From Oreohelix idahoensis (Eukaryota; Mollusca; Gastropoda; Stylommatophora; Oreohelicidae): 64,000 nt of DNA. The translations under genes and the position numbers were made by a program. Where the stretch lies: positions 226,001 to 290,000 of the forward strand of contig JAMPIV010019879.1 of the NCBI GenBank assembly GCA_024509875.1, given 5' to 3'. The notes below the pieces were generated by a model, which ran no database searches, had not been told where the DNA came from, and was given only the letters and a program-made list of their open reading frames with translations. How positions within the stretch are numbered: position 1 is the first letter of the stretch; each line of letters begins with the position of its first letter. This document shows, piece after piece, positions 35,201-50,200 of this stretch.

Positions 35201-38200
35201 TGCTGGGGACAAAATTTAAAAAAATGATAAGTGATCTTAACTACAGTCTAATTTGGTGGGGCGTCAACTAAAGCCACGCTCTATAAATTTACTATTTCTA
35301 ATGTCAAGGTTCTGCTGGTACTGCCGAAGACTATCTGCACAGTAGCTAACTCTGTCAGCGTTATACGCCACTAAGTCACACTCTGCACTGCTACTTAATA
35401 GACTTTTTCTAACTCTAAGGCTCAGAGGCTACCCTCTAAGAATTAATATGAGAGAGGTCCCTGATCTATTTTTTGCACCATCTCTCTCCACTTCTCCTGC
35501 CTTGCTGCTCTCGTTTCATTTCAGCAACCGGGAAATGATATCCCTTTCTTCCTGGTTCTGACTCGTACTTCTGATGACTAGGCACTTGCCGTAGACTGTA
35601 GAGGCTTCTCTATTTGGCGAAAAGAAAGCTGATTCTCCCTTGCTATGTTACCCCTCATTTGGGTTTAGGCCCTTCTGTATTGTTACCGAGGCTAAAAAAA
35701 CGACACACCAACCCGCTTGCTTGGGTTCGATGGGTGTGTATATGAGCTTAGAGCTCCGGGTCTTAAGAAAACCCTTTTCACTGAAGACTGCGTCGCTGTC
35801 TCGACCTGCTCTTCCTCGCTCCCTCTCTCTGGGGCCACAATAATCAGAGCCGATACCCCTCCACGGTACAAGCTCTTACGCCTCTGGCGTTTTTCTCTCC
35901 TGCGAAAACTGGCTACCTTTGCCAGCTGTCAGGAACAAGAGTTATTGGCAACTCCCGCTCTTCGGGCCGTGACCACTGCTGTGGACACAAAAGACATGCC
36001 ACTCTGTACTACAATACCAAAATACTTTCATATAATAAACTTACATATAAAACGTAAACAGTGGATGCTTCAGTCACACTCCAATCTAGCACAAACATGT
36101 AAACACCCGAACGAAGACTGCTCCACCATTTCCCCTCTCTTGTGCACGACGATACGTAAATATTTACTGACTCTGGGTCATCTCCCCCCCGACTACACCC
36201 TGTCTGTCTAGTAAACCCGACTCACTGATCAATACTAATTATACACAGCTTGCTCAGGCCTTAAAACATTAAAAACAGGTAGGGAAACCTCCCGTACTTA
36301 GGCCTACTTTAACTCTGTAAGCGGTCACAGGACCTTATCATCGTTTCCCCCTTATGATAAAAATGCACAACAATTAACTGCACATCAATGATTAAAATTC
36401 ACCATTACATATATATATTACATTTCTATACACAGAAATATATCTATCTCTATAGACTATATTACCTAGAACTCATTAAATTCCATAACACAAAAATCAA
36501 ATACTACTCTGCATAATATTTAATTACACAACCACTTAAGGCACCATAATTTTCCTTTCACCTCTACCCCACGTGGTTTTCCCTGCAATTATATTTTAAC
36601 TCCCCCGATAGAAAAATAGTTAATTATCTACTCTATCCATCCAGAATTCCTACTCGAATAAATCCCGATAAACCACGTGATTAAATTTTCCCGAAAAAAT
36701 CCGTTCCCGTATTTTATTAGGAGACTTATCAGAATTAATCTCTCAATGAAATAAAATACACGTGCTTCAGAATATTCTGTAAATTAATATAAATCTAGGA
36801 TGCGTGTATTTCTACAGACTTTCTATTAAATCTACGGAGCACACCTACGTAATATCTCTTTATCACTCATAGACACTGTAGAAATAAATGATGGCGTTAC
36901 AAGTTATAAAGTTAAAAAATAAATTAAATTAGAACGGACTAAGGCTCTATTAGAGAACTAGATTTAATTACCACGCTACTTTAAATTACTGACATACCAA
37001 ATATTGCGTTCAGCGTTAGAAGCCGACAATATGCTTGGATACACGACCCGGGCTTTCTGCATACTAAGAGACCCTAAACTGAAAAACGCGTTATTTATTT
37101 TAGATTTAACCACGCGGACCCCCGACCTACTTGAGGCAAGGCGTCTCACTACAACCAATAGAATTAAAGATACTCTAAAATTTTCCATGCGCTCATCTCT
37201 AAATTTAGAACCAGTGTATTCGTGCTTACTTTAAATGCGCGCGTATTTCCGGCTACGTAACGTTACCTAACGTCGTCCGCTAGCGTGAGCAGAAAGTTGG
37301 ACGTTACCTGGGTGGGGGTCATCTCCCCTTCCCCACGAAAAATGACAGCGATAAATTTAACAACGCAAAAAATGGAATTTTCAAGATCGCGATAATTAGA
37401 AAAAGGCCGACTGGTGCCATTCAGTACTAACTTACGTTAATCCCTATAGAAAAAAACCTGCAATTACTTTACCTACAGAACAAATCTAAACACCCCTATT
37501 ATTCAGAGGGGAAAAGAATACTTCCCAATCTTTGCTAGAGAGAAGGCAAAAATGGCAAATTCACTAGTTACGAAGAGAAAACGAAATGGGGCCTATTGAA
37601 GACTAAATCACAGTAACTCCGTCACATTGGCATCAGTCATTTCCTTTAGTACAGTAGCTATATGTTGTCTGTACCTTGGTGTTTGTGAATCTTAATTGAA
37701 CCTTATCCCCATAGGGTAGTTAGAGGTGGTTCGAGGCCATAGCAATTTAAACGTCCGAAGTGGCGAGGAAAGAATCAACCTCGGTTCTCAACCTCGGAGC
37801 CAATGGTCTCAACTTTCACTTTTTGCACTATATTTCTATCTGAATCTAATTTTCCAGTCTTCCTTCTCACTAGTGTCTTGTCACTATAGGTAGACAGTCT
37901 CTAGTCCTAAATCCATTTCGTGACATAAGACATCCTCATTATTCTTGTTGAAGGTGTCCACAGAATTTGAAACCACTTTTTTCTGTACAACAACATCTCT
38001 GTGGCCTCCAACATTTTCCTGCTTGTCTATGAATTCATGAATCAAGAATGGCTGCATTTTATATTTTATTTAACACTCACTAACTAGAAGATATTGATGA
38101 GAGATTGTAAGTACATCAGTCACTGAAGATTATAACTTATATTTGAAACAAACTTCAGAACAATTCTATGATGAATCTTATGAAGTGGTTCTCAAACATT

Positions 38201-41200
38201 TTGACCTCTTGCACCTCCCTCCTGACATTTTAGAAAGCCTATTTTATAAATACTTCTTGACATTTTTTTTCTCACAGCACGCCACAAATCCCCCAGAACA
38301 AAAATTCTACATTAAATTAAAATTACACATGCAAAAAGTTGTAATTTTTTTAAATGATTTCAAACTTGCATAACATTTTTCAATTAATGTAATGAAAAAA
38401 TTTAACTGCAACATGACACAAATATTTTTGTTTAGTGACAATGTTCAGAAAAGGGAAGCAATAAATCATTTTTTACAAATGAAATGCAAACATTTATTGT
38501 ACCAGAGTAGATCCATGGGTCTCTGAAGAGACTTAAAGGATAAGACAACTGGTCCCTCAAGATAAGTCATAAACGGCTTATTCTCCTGACAGGTGTATTT
38601 AGTTTTGAACTGGACTACAAAGGATCTTCTCAAATTTTATTTTATATAATTTACTTTTTTTGGATTGGGCTGACACGCAATTTTTTCATATTCCTACACA
38701 CCCCATCTCCCCAGTTTGGGAACCACTTATTTAATATAAACAAAAGAATGTGATACCTCTCTGAATGCTTTCAAAATCAACTTGGAGTCCTTCTTCAACC
38801 TAAGAGCTACGATGACTCGTTTGTAGTAATCCACTGGTTTCCTTGGGGCTCTACGTAGTAGCCGATTCAAAATTCTTTCTGACAAGGACAGCTGGACTGT
38901 TGGTGTCTCATGGCCAAGAACCCAAAAACGAAGGACATCATAACGGCTTGGGTCTACACTCACCTATTTTTAAAAATGGCAAATTTCATAGAAACATTTA
39001 TTTGAACTCAGTTATTTTTATTTAAACCAGAGTAGTTTAAAGTGGTCTCTGAGGAGACAAAGCCAAAATATAACTACTGCTCCCTCAAGCTTGTCATTAG
39101 AGGTGGCTAATATAAGGTTGTGTGTGGGGGCCAGTAAGGTAACATCCTCATGTCAAACAAACTACTATAGAAACCATGGCTACAAGAGCACTAGAGCTTT
39201 GGCACAAGATTCCTGGATGGGGCGGGGCTGTAGGGGTGACTCCATGATCCATAAGGAGAGAAGAAATGATATGAATAAATAAGTATGATTTTCCCTCCAG
39301 TTCAAGATTTCCACATGCATACTTTCAAGCTTTTAGCAGTTTACAATAAGACCGAATGGAGACAATAACAAAAAAAAACATAAATAAACAAATCTTAGCA
39401 GTTATCTGTCCCATGTGCTATACCTTGTCACACTGGGGTGTTACACATGTATTATAATCAGTCAGTGTGTTAGAGAGCCATGTGATCCCCACAGAATAAA
39501 CCAAGCTGAGCAGGTCACAGAGAGCCAGACTAAGAGAGTATACTGGTTATCCTCATTGGGGGTGGGGGAGGAGGGTTTCGTTAAGAGCTAAGAACCCAAG
39601 CCAAAAAAAAAAAAAAAAAATTCTTACAGAAACAGCATTCAGTGCAAGAACAACTAGCAGTCAACCACAGTCTTATGGGTGACACTGAAGAATAAGACAA
39701 AACAGAACAATGAAATCAGCAGCAACTAACAATTGTAGCTGCATGTTCAGAATGTAATCAAAAGGATAGATTATGAGAATTGACTTAAACAAGTTGAAGC
39801 CTTTAACTCCACAACTCATTTTAACAAGCAGTCTCTTCTGCATGAAACCCCAGTCATGAACCTAATTTAAATAAATAAAGTCACATGGTTTCTGATATCC
39901 AACAAGCATGGGTCTTGGCCCTCGCCATACATCTTCCTCTTAAAGTCAAATCTGACTAAAATGACTAAAGACTCACCCGCACTTTCTCTCGTGTTTTGTG
40001 ATCTTTCAAAAAATGCTCAACATATTTGGGTGGCAGTTCACGAAATTTTGCTTTGACCATGATATCCTCTAAAAGCTGCAGCAGAGAGAACTCATTATCG
40101 AGCTTTTCTCTTCTGGTTAACTCCCTTGACTTTAGTGTTTCCTTGTCTGGATTACTTGGGTCAAACAACACCTGTAGATTTATATAATTATATTTTATAT
40201 CGGCGATCCACTGAAGACATAATTTTATAACAGTTAAAGGGCTTTTAATCCCAAAGGAAATGCAGTCACTTCTTATTTTGACAGTCAAAAATCACAAGAC
40301 AACAGGAAAATATATTTCTGAAAATCTCTTAATCTATGTTTAAATTTTAAACCCATAAGTGACAGAAAAATAAAATGCACAATTTTTTTTTTTAAATACA
40401 AAAGTAACAAATTATGATCATCAGTATTTTGCAACTTTTTAATTTAACAAAGCAAAAGGTCCTTCTGACATCTTCAAGTGCCATGCCAGTTGGTGCCTAA
40501 AAAACCTGGACTACTTATTTCTGATGCACGTAACAAAGCTCCATTTGAACATTGGCCTCTTTCTGGACATTCTCATCAGTGTTGTATAGTTACCCATGGT
40601 ATAGTTTAACATGATGTAAAACCCTTTCTCTGTTAAAAACCAGTGATATTCTTCTTGTTTTACTAACTGTACATGATTCACTTCCATATGTTCAGACTGG
40701 ATCACTGTAACGCCACAATACTGTCTTTCTTTATGCCACTGACAAAGATTTGTTGGATGGGTCACTAACATCATCGTGCCAGGTAGCATAAACAATCATT
40801 TCTCCCCACAGCCCCCCTGTATTTGGAGTTGCTTGTAGTTCTGTCTGTTATGTCCACCCATGTCATGCTCTCAGCCTAAAAGTTAGTAGTTTTGCCATAA
40901 TATATCCTTGATGACATTACTCTAGAGTAAAGTGACCTAGATTTAATCTTGCACTATGTCAATGGAACCCACCTTCAGTTCTTCCAAAACTCCTAGATAC
41001 TTGTTAACAACAACAGTATCCAGTGCACACACAAAGTCAGGAAACAGCTTCCTCTCATCTTCAGTAAGAAAATCTTTTTCTTCAATAAAGTAGCGAATAA
41101 GGGACTGCCGAGTGATGGGTATATAACGTTCTCTTAAAAAAAAAAGCATTAAAAAATAGGTTTACACCAGCTTTCTCCTGTTAGATGAAGACTTGTATAG

Positions 41201-44200
41201 AATAAAAATTTCAGCTCAGTTTTGCCTAGTTTTGGTTAGGCTAATCCCATTCAACCTCGACACAAGGTCTGTCAGTTATATTAGGGCACAAGTTCAAAAA
41301 ATAAAAGATTCTGTGCTCTGTTAATCTCGGACACATCAGCTCTGTTAATCTCTGACACATCAGCTCTGTTAATCTCTGACACATCAGCTCTGTTAATCTC
41401 TGACACATCAGCTCTGTTAATCTCTCACACATCAGCTCTGTTAATCTCTCACACATCAGCTCTGTTAATCTCTCTCACATCAGCTCTGTTAATCTCTCAC
41501 ACATCAGCTCCGTTAATCTCTGACACATCAGCTCTGTTAATCTCTGACACATCAGCTCTGTTAATCTCTGACACATCAGCTCTGTTAATCTCTGACACAT
41601 CAGCTCTGTTAATCTCTCACACATCAGCTCTGTTAATCTCTCACACATCAGCTCTGTTAATCTCTGACACATCAGCTCTGTTAATCTCTGACACATCAGC
41701 TCTGTTAATCTCTCACACATCAGCTCTGTTAATCTCTCACACATCAGCTCTGTTAATCTCTCTCACATCAGCTCTGTTAATCTCTCACACATCAGCTCTG
41801 TTAATCTCTCACACATCAGCTCTGTTAATCTCTGACACATCAGCTCTGTTAATCTCTCACACATCAGCTCTGTTAATCTCTGACACATTGTTCTTAAGAT
41901 GCTAGAAAATAGTCAATACTAAAAGCCCAGAGCCACCATGTAGTGCCCAGAAGGGAGCTCTGAAGAGATAAAGAAACAACTGAACTACTGCACCTTATGA
42001 CTGTTATACTAGGTTGTGCTCAGGGCTGGACACCTCATTATGCACATTGTTACAGAAACCACCCCTGCTAGGGTCATGTGACTGATTGGTGCAGGCTTCC
42101 TGTAAGGGGGACCAACTGCATTGGTGGCTCCATGCTCCATAAGAAGCAAAAAGGAAAATAAAGAAAACCCCCCAGAGGATGTCCTATACTAAAAAACAAT
42201 TGAAAAATGGTACTGGAGTCAGTTTTACAAATGAAAAATGCATGAGACACAAAGGATGTTTAGTATTTAATTTAGAATTACCCTTCATCAACCACATGAT
42301 ACATGAGACACAAAGGATGTTTTGTTTTTAATTTATAATTACCCTTCATCAACCACATGATACATGAGACACAAAGGATGTTTAGTATTTAATTTAGAAT
42401 TAACCTTCATCAACCACATGATACATGAGACACAAAGGATGTTTTGTTTTTAATTTAGAATTACCCTTCATCAACCACATGATACATGAGACACAAAGGA
42501 AGTTTAGTATTTAATTTAGAATTACCCTTCATCAACCACATGATACAAGAGACACAAAGGAAGTTTTGTTTTTAATTTAGAATTACCCTTCATCAACCAC
42601 ATGATACAAGAGACACAAAGGATGTTTTGTTTTTAATTTATAATTACCCTTCATCAACCACATGATACAAGAGACACAAAGGATGTTTTGTTTTTAATTT
42701 ATAATTACCCTTCATCAACCACATGATACATGAGACACAAAGGATGTTTTGTTTTTAATTTATAATTACCCTTCATCAACCACATGATACATGAGACACA
42801 AAGGATGTTTAGTATTTAATTTATAATTACCCTTCATCAACCACATGATACATGAGACACAAAGGATGTTTTGTTTTTAATTTATAATTACCCTTCATCA
42901 ACCACATGATACATGAGACACAAAGGATGTTTTGTTTTTAATTTATAATTACCCTTCATCAACCACATGATACATGAGACACAAAGGATGTTTTGTTTTT
43001 AATTTATAATTACCCTTCATCAACCACATGATACATGAGACACAAAGGATGTTTAGTATTTAATTTAGAATTACCCTTCATCAACCACATGATACAAGAG
43101 ACACAAAGGATGTTTATTTATAATTACCCTTCATCAACCACATGATACAAGAGACACAAAGGATGTTTTGTTTTTAATTTATAATTACCCTTCATCAACC
43201 ACATGATACAAGAGACACAAAGGATGTTTTGTTTTTAATTTATAATTACCCTTCATCAACCACATGATACAAGAGACACAAAGGATGTTTTGTTTTTAAT
43301 TTATAATTACCCTTCATCAACCACATGATACAAGAGACACAAAGGATGTTTTGTTTTTAATTTATAATTACCCTTCATCAACCACATGATACAAGAGACA
43401 CAAAGGATGTTTTGTTTTTAATTTATAATTACCCTTCATCAACCACATGATACAAGAGACACAAAGGATGTTTTGTTTTTAATTTATAATTACCCTTCAT
43501 CAACCACATGATACATGAGACACAAAGGATGTTTAGTATTTAATTTAGAATTACCCTTCATCAACCACATGATACAAGAGACACAAAGGATGTTTTGTTT
43601 TTAATTTATAATTACCCTTCATCAACCACATGATACAAGAGACACAAAGGATGTTTTGTTTTTAATTTATAATTACCCTTCATCAACCACATGATACAAG
43701 AGACACAAAGGATGTTTTGTTTTTAATTTATAATTACCCTTCATCAACCACATGATACAAGAGACACAAAGGATGTTTTGTTTTTAATTTATAATTACCT
43801 TCATCAACCACATGATACAAGAGACACAAAGGATGTTTTGTTTTTAATTTATAATTACCCTTCATCAACCACATGATACATGAGACACAAAGGATGTTTA
43901 GTATTTAATTTAGAATTAACCTTCATCAACCACATGATACATGAGACACAAAGGATGTTTTGTTTTTAATTTAGAATTACCCTTCATCAACCACATGATA
44001 CATGAGACACAAAGGAAGTTTAGTATTTAATTTAGAATTACCCTTCATCAACCACATGATACAAGAGACACAAAGGATGTTTTGTTTTTAATTTATAATT
44101 ACCCTTCATCAACCACATGATACAAGAGACACAAAGGATGTTTTGTTTTTAATTTATAATTACCCTTCATCAACCACATGATACAAGAGACACAAAGGAT

Positions 44201-47200
44201 GTTTTGTTTTTAATTTATAATTACCCTTCATCAACCACATGATACAAGAGACACAAAGGATGTTTTGTTTTTAATTTATAATTACCCTTCATCAACCACA
44301 TGATACAAGAGACACAAAGGATGTTTTGTTTTTAATTTATAATTACCCTTCATCAACCACATGATACAAGAGACACAAAGGATGTTTTGTTTTTAATTTA
44401 TAATTACCCTTCATCAACCACATGATACATGAGACACAAAGGATGTTTTTAGTTTTAATTTATAATTACCCTTCATCAACCACATGATACAAGAGACACA
44501 AAGGATGTTTTGTTTTTAATTTATAATTACCCTTCATCAACCACATGATACAAGAGACACAAAGGATGTTTTTGTTTTTAATTTATAATTACCCTTCATC
44601 AACCACATGATACATGAGACACAAAGGATGTTTTGTTTTTAATTTATAATTACCCTTCATCAACCACATGATACAAGAGACACAAAGGATGTTTTGTTTT
44701 TAATTTATAATTACCCTTCATCAACCACATGATACAAGAGACACAAAGGATGTTTTGTTTTTAATTTATAATTACCCTTCATCAACCACATGATACAAGA
44801 GACACAAAGGAGGTTTTGTTTTTTTTAATTTATAATTACCCTTCATCAACCACATGATACAAGAGACACAAAGGATGTTTTGTTTTGTTTTTAATTTATA
44901 ATTACCCTTCATCAACCACATGATACAAGAGACACAAAGGATGTTTTGTTTTTTTATAATTACCCTTCATCAACCACATGATACAAGAGACACAAAGGAT
45001 GTTTTGTTTTTAATTTATAATTACCCTTCATCAACCACATGATACATGAGACACAAAGGATGTTTTTTGTTTTTAATTTATAATTACCCTTCATCAACCA
45101 CATGATACAAGAGACACAAAGGATGTTTTGTTTTTAATTTATAATTACCCTTCATCAACCACATGATACAAGAGACACAAAGGATGTTTTGTTTTTTAAT
45201 TTATAATTACCCTTCATCAACCACATGATACAAGAGACACAAAGGATGTTTTGTTTTTAATTTATAATTACCCTTCATCAACCACATGATACAAGAGACA
45301 CAAAGGATGTTTTGTTTTTAATTTATAATTACCCTTCATCAACCACATGATACATGAGACACAAAGGATGTTTAGTATTTAATTTATAATTACCCTTCAT
45401 CAACCACATGATACATGAGACACAAAGGATGTTTTGTTTTTAATTTATAATTACCCTTCATCAACCACATGATACATGAGACACAAAGGATGTTTTGTTT
45501 TTAATTTATAATTACCCTTCATCAACCACATGATACATGAGACACAAAGGATGTTTAGTATTTAATTTATAATTACCCTTCATCAACCACATGATACATG
45601 AGACACAAAGGACGTTTAGTATTTAATTTATAATTACCCTTCATCAACCACATGATACAAGAGACACAAAGGATGTTTTGTTTTTAATTTATAATTACCC
45701 TTCATCAACCACATGATACAAGAGACACAAAGGATGTTTTGTTTTTAATTTATAATTACCCTTCATCAACCACATGATACATGAGACACAAAGGATGTTT
45801 AGTATTTAATTTATAATTACCCTTCATCAACCACATGATACAAGAGACACAAAGGATGTTTTGTTTTTAATTTATAATTACCCTTCATCAACCACATGAT
45901 ACAAGAGACACAAAGGATGTTTTGTTTTTAATTTATAATTACCCTTCATCAACCACATGATACATGAGACACAAAGGATGTTTAGTATTTAATTTAATAT
46001 TATCTTTCATCAGCAACAGTGACAAACAGGACATAAGGATGAGAAATATATAAATATATTTATTTTTATTTCTCATATATTCCTGTCAATACTTGTTTAT
46101 GACAATGGCTGACGAAGGGAATGTCATAAGTTCCGTGTTTCTAGTGTAAAGTATATTTGTACAACTGATGCCGATATTCTTTTTTTCAATTGTTTAACTT
46201 TAAATTATCAGTTTTACAACAGCCCCCTGTATTATTATTTACACATATTGTGACCTATACTAAAATATACGTAACCTTTCAATGGAAATTACTGTAAGAG
46301 TTTCATGTCAATGCAACAGATCATCGGATGAAATACTCAAGAAAAATGACATAAGGATCACCCAGACTATTTGATCTTTCCAAAAATGGCAATGAATCTT
46401 GCACTAAGCTTAAAAGGCAAGATTGTCAACATAAAAAAAGAAACACAAAACTTTTCTAGCATTAATACAGATCTGTCTTCTTTAACAGATCTGTCTTCTT
46501 TAACAGATCTGTCTTCTTTAACCAAAATCCTCAGGGACAGCATTGTTTCGGAAACTGGATTTTGTGGGTTTTCAGATGTTGGCTAAATTGTGTTTGAAAA
46601 GTAGCCCAAGTCACCCAACATTGTTTGAAAAATAGCCCAAAGTCGTCCAAAATAGTCAGAAATATTCCAAATTGTTATAGAAAATAGCCCAAAGAAACTG
46701 TTGATTTTCAGAATATTTCAGTTTTCGGGTGTTTGGATAAACGGACATAGACTATATCATTTATACAGGTGGGGGTAAACAAAATTAGGTAATGTATCTT
46801 ACCAGGAAAAGGAACACTGACTATAACATGACAACAAAGCCATGATCAGGGACAAAAGAATAAAATAAAAAACAGAAGAGAAAAGAAAGCAAGAACTAAG
46901 TTAAATAAATAAATAAAAATAGACAACCCAGAGACAAGATAATAAGTTTCCACAGGTTAGGTAATACTAATACTATCACAGTTAGTTCAGCTGATGAGCT
47001 CTTTCAGATGTGGGTCTCTGAGGAGACACAGAAAGAACAGGACCTGCTACCTCAGGCAAATCGTAAGAGGTGACTGTGTGAGGTCATGCAATGGACTAGC
47101 AACATCATTATATAAAACAAATAGCTACAGAAGCACATAAGTGCTTTGATGCCAGCTTCCTGAAACAGGACCATCTGTAGTGATAGCTTAATGCTCAATA

Positions 47201-50200
47201 AGAAGCTAAATGGGAAGAGAAGAAGAAGAAATTGACCAGACTAGAGACAGTGGATTGTGTAGAAAACTGATCATTTAGACCAGAGGTTCTCAACATGGGC
47301 ATGTGGCCTACCCAGGGGGCCATGCCATATTTCTACGGGGGCCACAGTAAAACAGTAAAGTACCTTTTTTCCAGCTAACAGCGACTAAGAGGGTGGGGGG
47401 GGGGGGGGGGGGGGGTGGAGGGGGGGGGGGGGGGGGGGAGGGGTTGGGTGGGGGGGGGTGGGGGGGGGGGGGGGGGTGGGGGGGGGGGGGGGGGGGGGGG
47501 GGGGGCCACAGAGGTAAATGAGGCTCAGAAGGGGGCCATTAACAAATAAAAAGGTGAGAACCTCTGATGGGTTATATCAGCACTACATGACACATGATGA
47601 TGATAGATTCCACAGGATGGGTAATATTGATGCTTTTAGAGTTAATTCAGCTGATGTGTATCTCCAGTTTGTCACCTTAGTACTGCTTTATTCTATCTCC
47701 ACTTTTGATCAAAATTGGCCAGAGGTCATAAATTGACATCATACAGTTTCATCTATCATCATACTTACTTACTTAGTCGTTCCAATTCTACCGTGAGGTG
47801 TAGAGGTTTGGAAGAGATAGCGCCAGACTATCCTATCGGCTGTCTTCCTCCTGGCCTGGTTCCATTCTAGTCCTCGGTCCTTCAAAGATTGTCTAATATT
47901 GTCCTCCCAGCGGACTCTCGGTCGTCCTGGGGGTCTGGATCCCTGGCTCTTTGTTTCCCATGCTTGTCATGGTAGCCAATCTTCTCCCATTCTGCAGACA
48001 TAGCCAAACCATCTTAGTTGGGACTGTTCTACTTGGGTCTGCAGGGGGTGGGATTTTAGGCCTTGACGTATCGTCTGGTTGCGTACCATGTCTCTTCTTG
48101 TTACTTCAACCACCTTCCTCAGATACCTCATTTCTGAGGTTTGGATCTGGCTTTTGTGGGTTGTAGTCATTGCCCATGACTGTCGTGAGAAATTCTAATC
48201 CACATATATAAATTAAAACGTAAATGTAAAGCCTAACGAATTACTTCAATAACAGGAAAGAGAAAAGGAAAAAAAGAACAGTGCTGTCACAATGACTGTA
48301 CTCGAAATCCCCCTTGTTTTCTACTTCGTCTGCAAATTGTAACGTTTCACGTTGATAGTAAAGGCCTTCTGCAGCATACACGCGTTTCCCCAACACAATA
48401 AAATGTGTACTCCAATTCTAAGAAAAACCTTGAGATACGCAAGTTGACCTAGATTTAAAATTCCATTCATGTCCTTTTATACACTACGTAGCCAAAAAAA
48501 AAACGAAAGACAGATGGACTAAAGATAGAAAGAAGGGAGGGCTGAAAGCAGGGACACATGCAACACTAAACAACGCGTCGCGCGATACACAATTGCTGCC
48601 ATCACGCGTGTAAGGCCACATGCACTAGTTTTTTTTCAAATCGACAGTGATAAAAACACTACCCATACCAGAGTTAGGTTTTAAAAACTTACAAAATTCT
48701 TATTAGGAAATATGACATTATACTGGTTTACGTTTGAAAACATGACAGTACCCAGACACCCTAAAGTTTGGAAGTGAGGAGGTAGTAACAGCACGACTAT
48801 CCTAGAAGAAAATGCATATTGGCTCCATTAAATATATATATTTGGGTTCCTTAGGACTTGCTGACAAATAATATGTTAAACGTTACGCAAATAGTCTAGG
48901 AATTAACAAATTATAGCCAAAAGAAAATAGTGAGGGTGTCAGACAACACCAAATTCAGAATCGCTCAGTGGCAGAATTTCACCCCACCATTGTACGGGAA
49001 ATAGGCTGACATGTTACCTCCTATTTGATTGGCGGAAAATAAATGTAAGGCTAAACACGATTAGTCGGACTATAAATACTACTTCTTTGTTGTTAGGGGA
49101 AACGTGAGAAGGGTAATATTTTTTGAAAAGTAGGTAAACATGGCATGATTGGTTAGAGCTGCCAATATACTCAATTCAGGGCGTCTGTTCCGGGCCACAT
49201 CTTGTAATAAACCTACTAAGAAACAGTGCGTTGAGCACCAGTGCATATTGTTATAAATAAAAGCCTGGGACATCGGCAGATCGAAGTTGTGCTATATTCA
49301 TTGCCATTCAACGTCACTGTGTAATATTTCCATGAATTGTGGTAAGCTTGAAAGGTTTGATATCTTTTTAATGAAAATTGAATGTAAATTGATAAATTAT
49401 GTCTGTATATATGTGTGGTTCAGTAGCGAACTTGAGGTAAAGCCTATATAATGCTCCAGCCTGAACAGAAGGTGTCGGAGGAAAGTGAAACTAAATGGAA
49501 TTGCCAAACAGTACACTGACACCTATATTATTGACTAGAAAGAAATAATGCTGGAATTGCAGAGGCGTGGTAACCATTAGGGAGGAAAATACTGGTGAAA
49601 ATTGTTTCAGATGAAGATAGCAGTTGGCCTACCGCTCTGAACTCAGTGTTTGTTATGTATTGTGCTCAGTGTAGAAATAGAGTATAAATTAGTTCTGAAG
49701 TAGGAGGTACAACCTTCTTGTTTCAGGGACTGTGGTCCTAAAGCTATTGAGCAGTACCTGGTCAGAGCTTTGCTGAATCCAGAGGCGGACAGCATACTCC
49801 TTGGTCCATATAGCAAACAGTGAGGTGTCTCCAGAACACAGGGGAGCAATCGAGCAGAGGAGTCTTTTCCTGCCGCCATCACGAAAGTTAAGCCTATGTG
49901 GCCAGCGGAGCTCAACATTATGTATACCCCCTTAAACTGACATTGTATTAAAATAAGAGGGGAAATTAATTGTTTTAATGAACGGAACTGAGAACATCTC
50001 CAATACTAGTTCCAACAGAAATAAACACTTGAAGTCATGATGACAAATACCAACATAGCTTGAAAAAACAACACCAGTATTACCTCATATTACTACTACA
50101 CAACTGACACACATATGATAAAATTAATAAAATATGTCACTACAAGATTCATATTGATAAATTCTATATATATATATATAACTTATAATTGAAATTGATT

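Larger units (their letters stand above)
26588..37925 (+). mobile_element. Non-autonomous LTR retrotransposon, 2.8-kb LTRs
   Basis: LTRs begin TGTGATACTATAC and end CGTGACA. The 5-bp target-site duplication TAAGA is exact (26583-26587, 37926-37930). Left LTR 26588-29400; internal region 29401-32169; right LTR 32170-34703 plus 37650-37925, split by a 2.9-kb insert. The LTRs differ at only about ten positions over 2.8 kb, so the insertion is recent. There is a tRNA-Pro primer-binding site and a polypurine tract, but no protease, reverse transcriptase, RNase H or integrase. It must rely on a related autonomous element. It lies in intron 4 of the TMEM143-like gene, antisense to it. Probably Ty3-like by the gag start, but this is not established. 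Confidence 0.92.

Noticed and set aside
35640..36211. Plus-strand ORFs inside the insert in the right LTR
   Set aside because: The region is an LTR in minus orientation; the frames have no family resemblance and cross LTR landmarks.
40511..40795. 94-codon minus-strand ORF as an extra exon
   Set aside because: Exons 2 and 3 already join in phase across it, and no acceptor/donor pair fits its frame.
41241..41744. Minus-strand repeat protein of MCERLTEL units
   Set aside because: A 24-bp array translated in one frame; it lies wholly in intron 1 of the TMEM143-like gene.
42236..45996. CRISPR-like regular spacing
   Set aside because: Units are contiguous and near-identical, without unique spacers, cas genes or a prokaryotic setting. 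It is a minisatellite.
46371..46586. 71-codon ORF with TDLSSL repeats
   Set aside because: The repeat comes from an 18-bp triplication; no other support.
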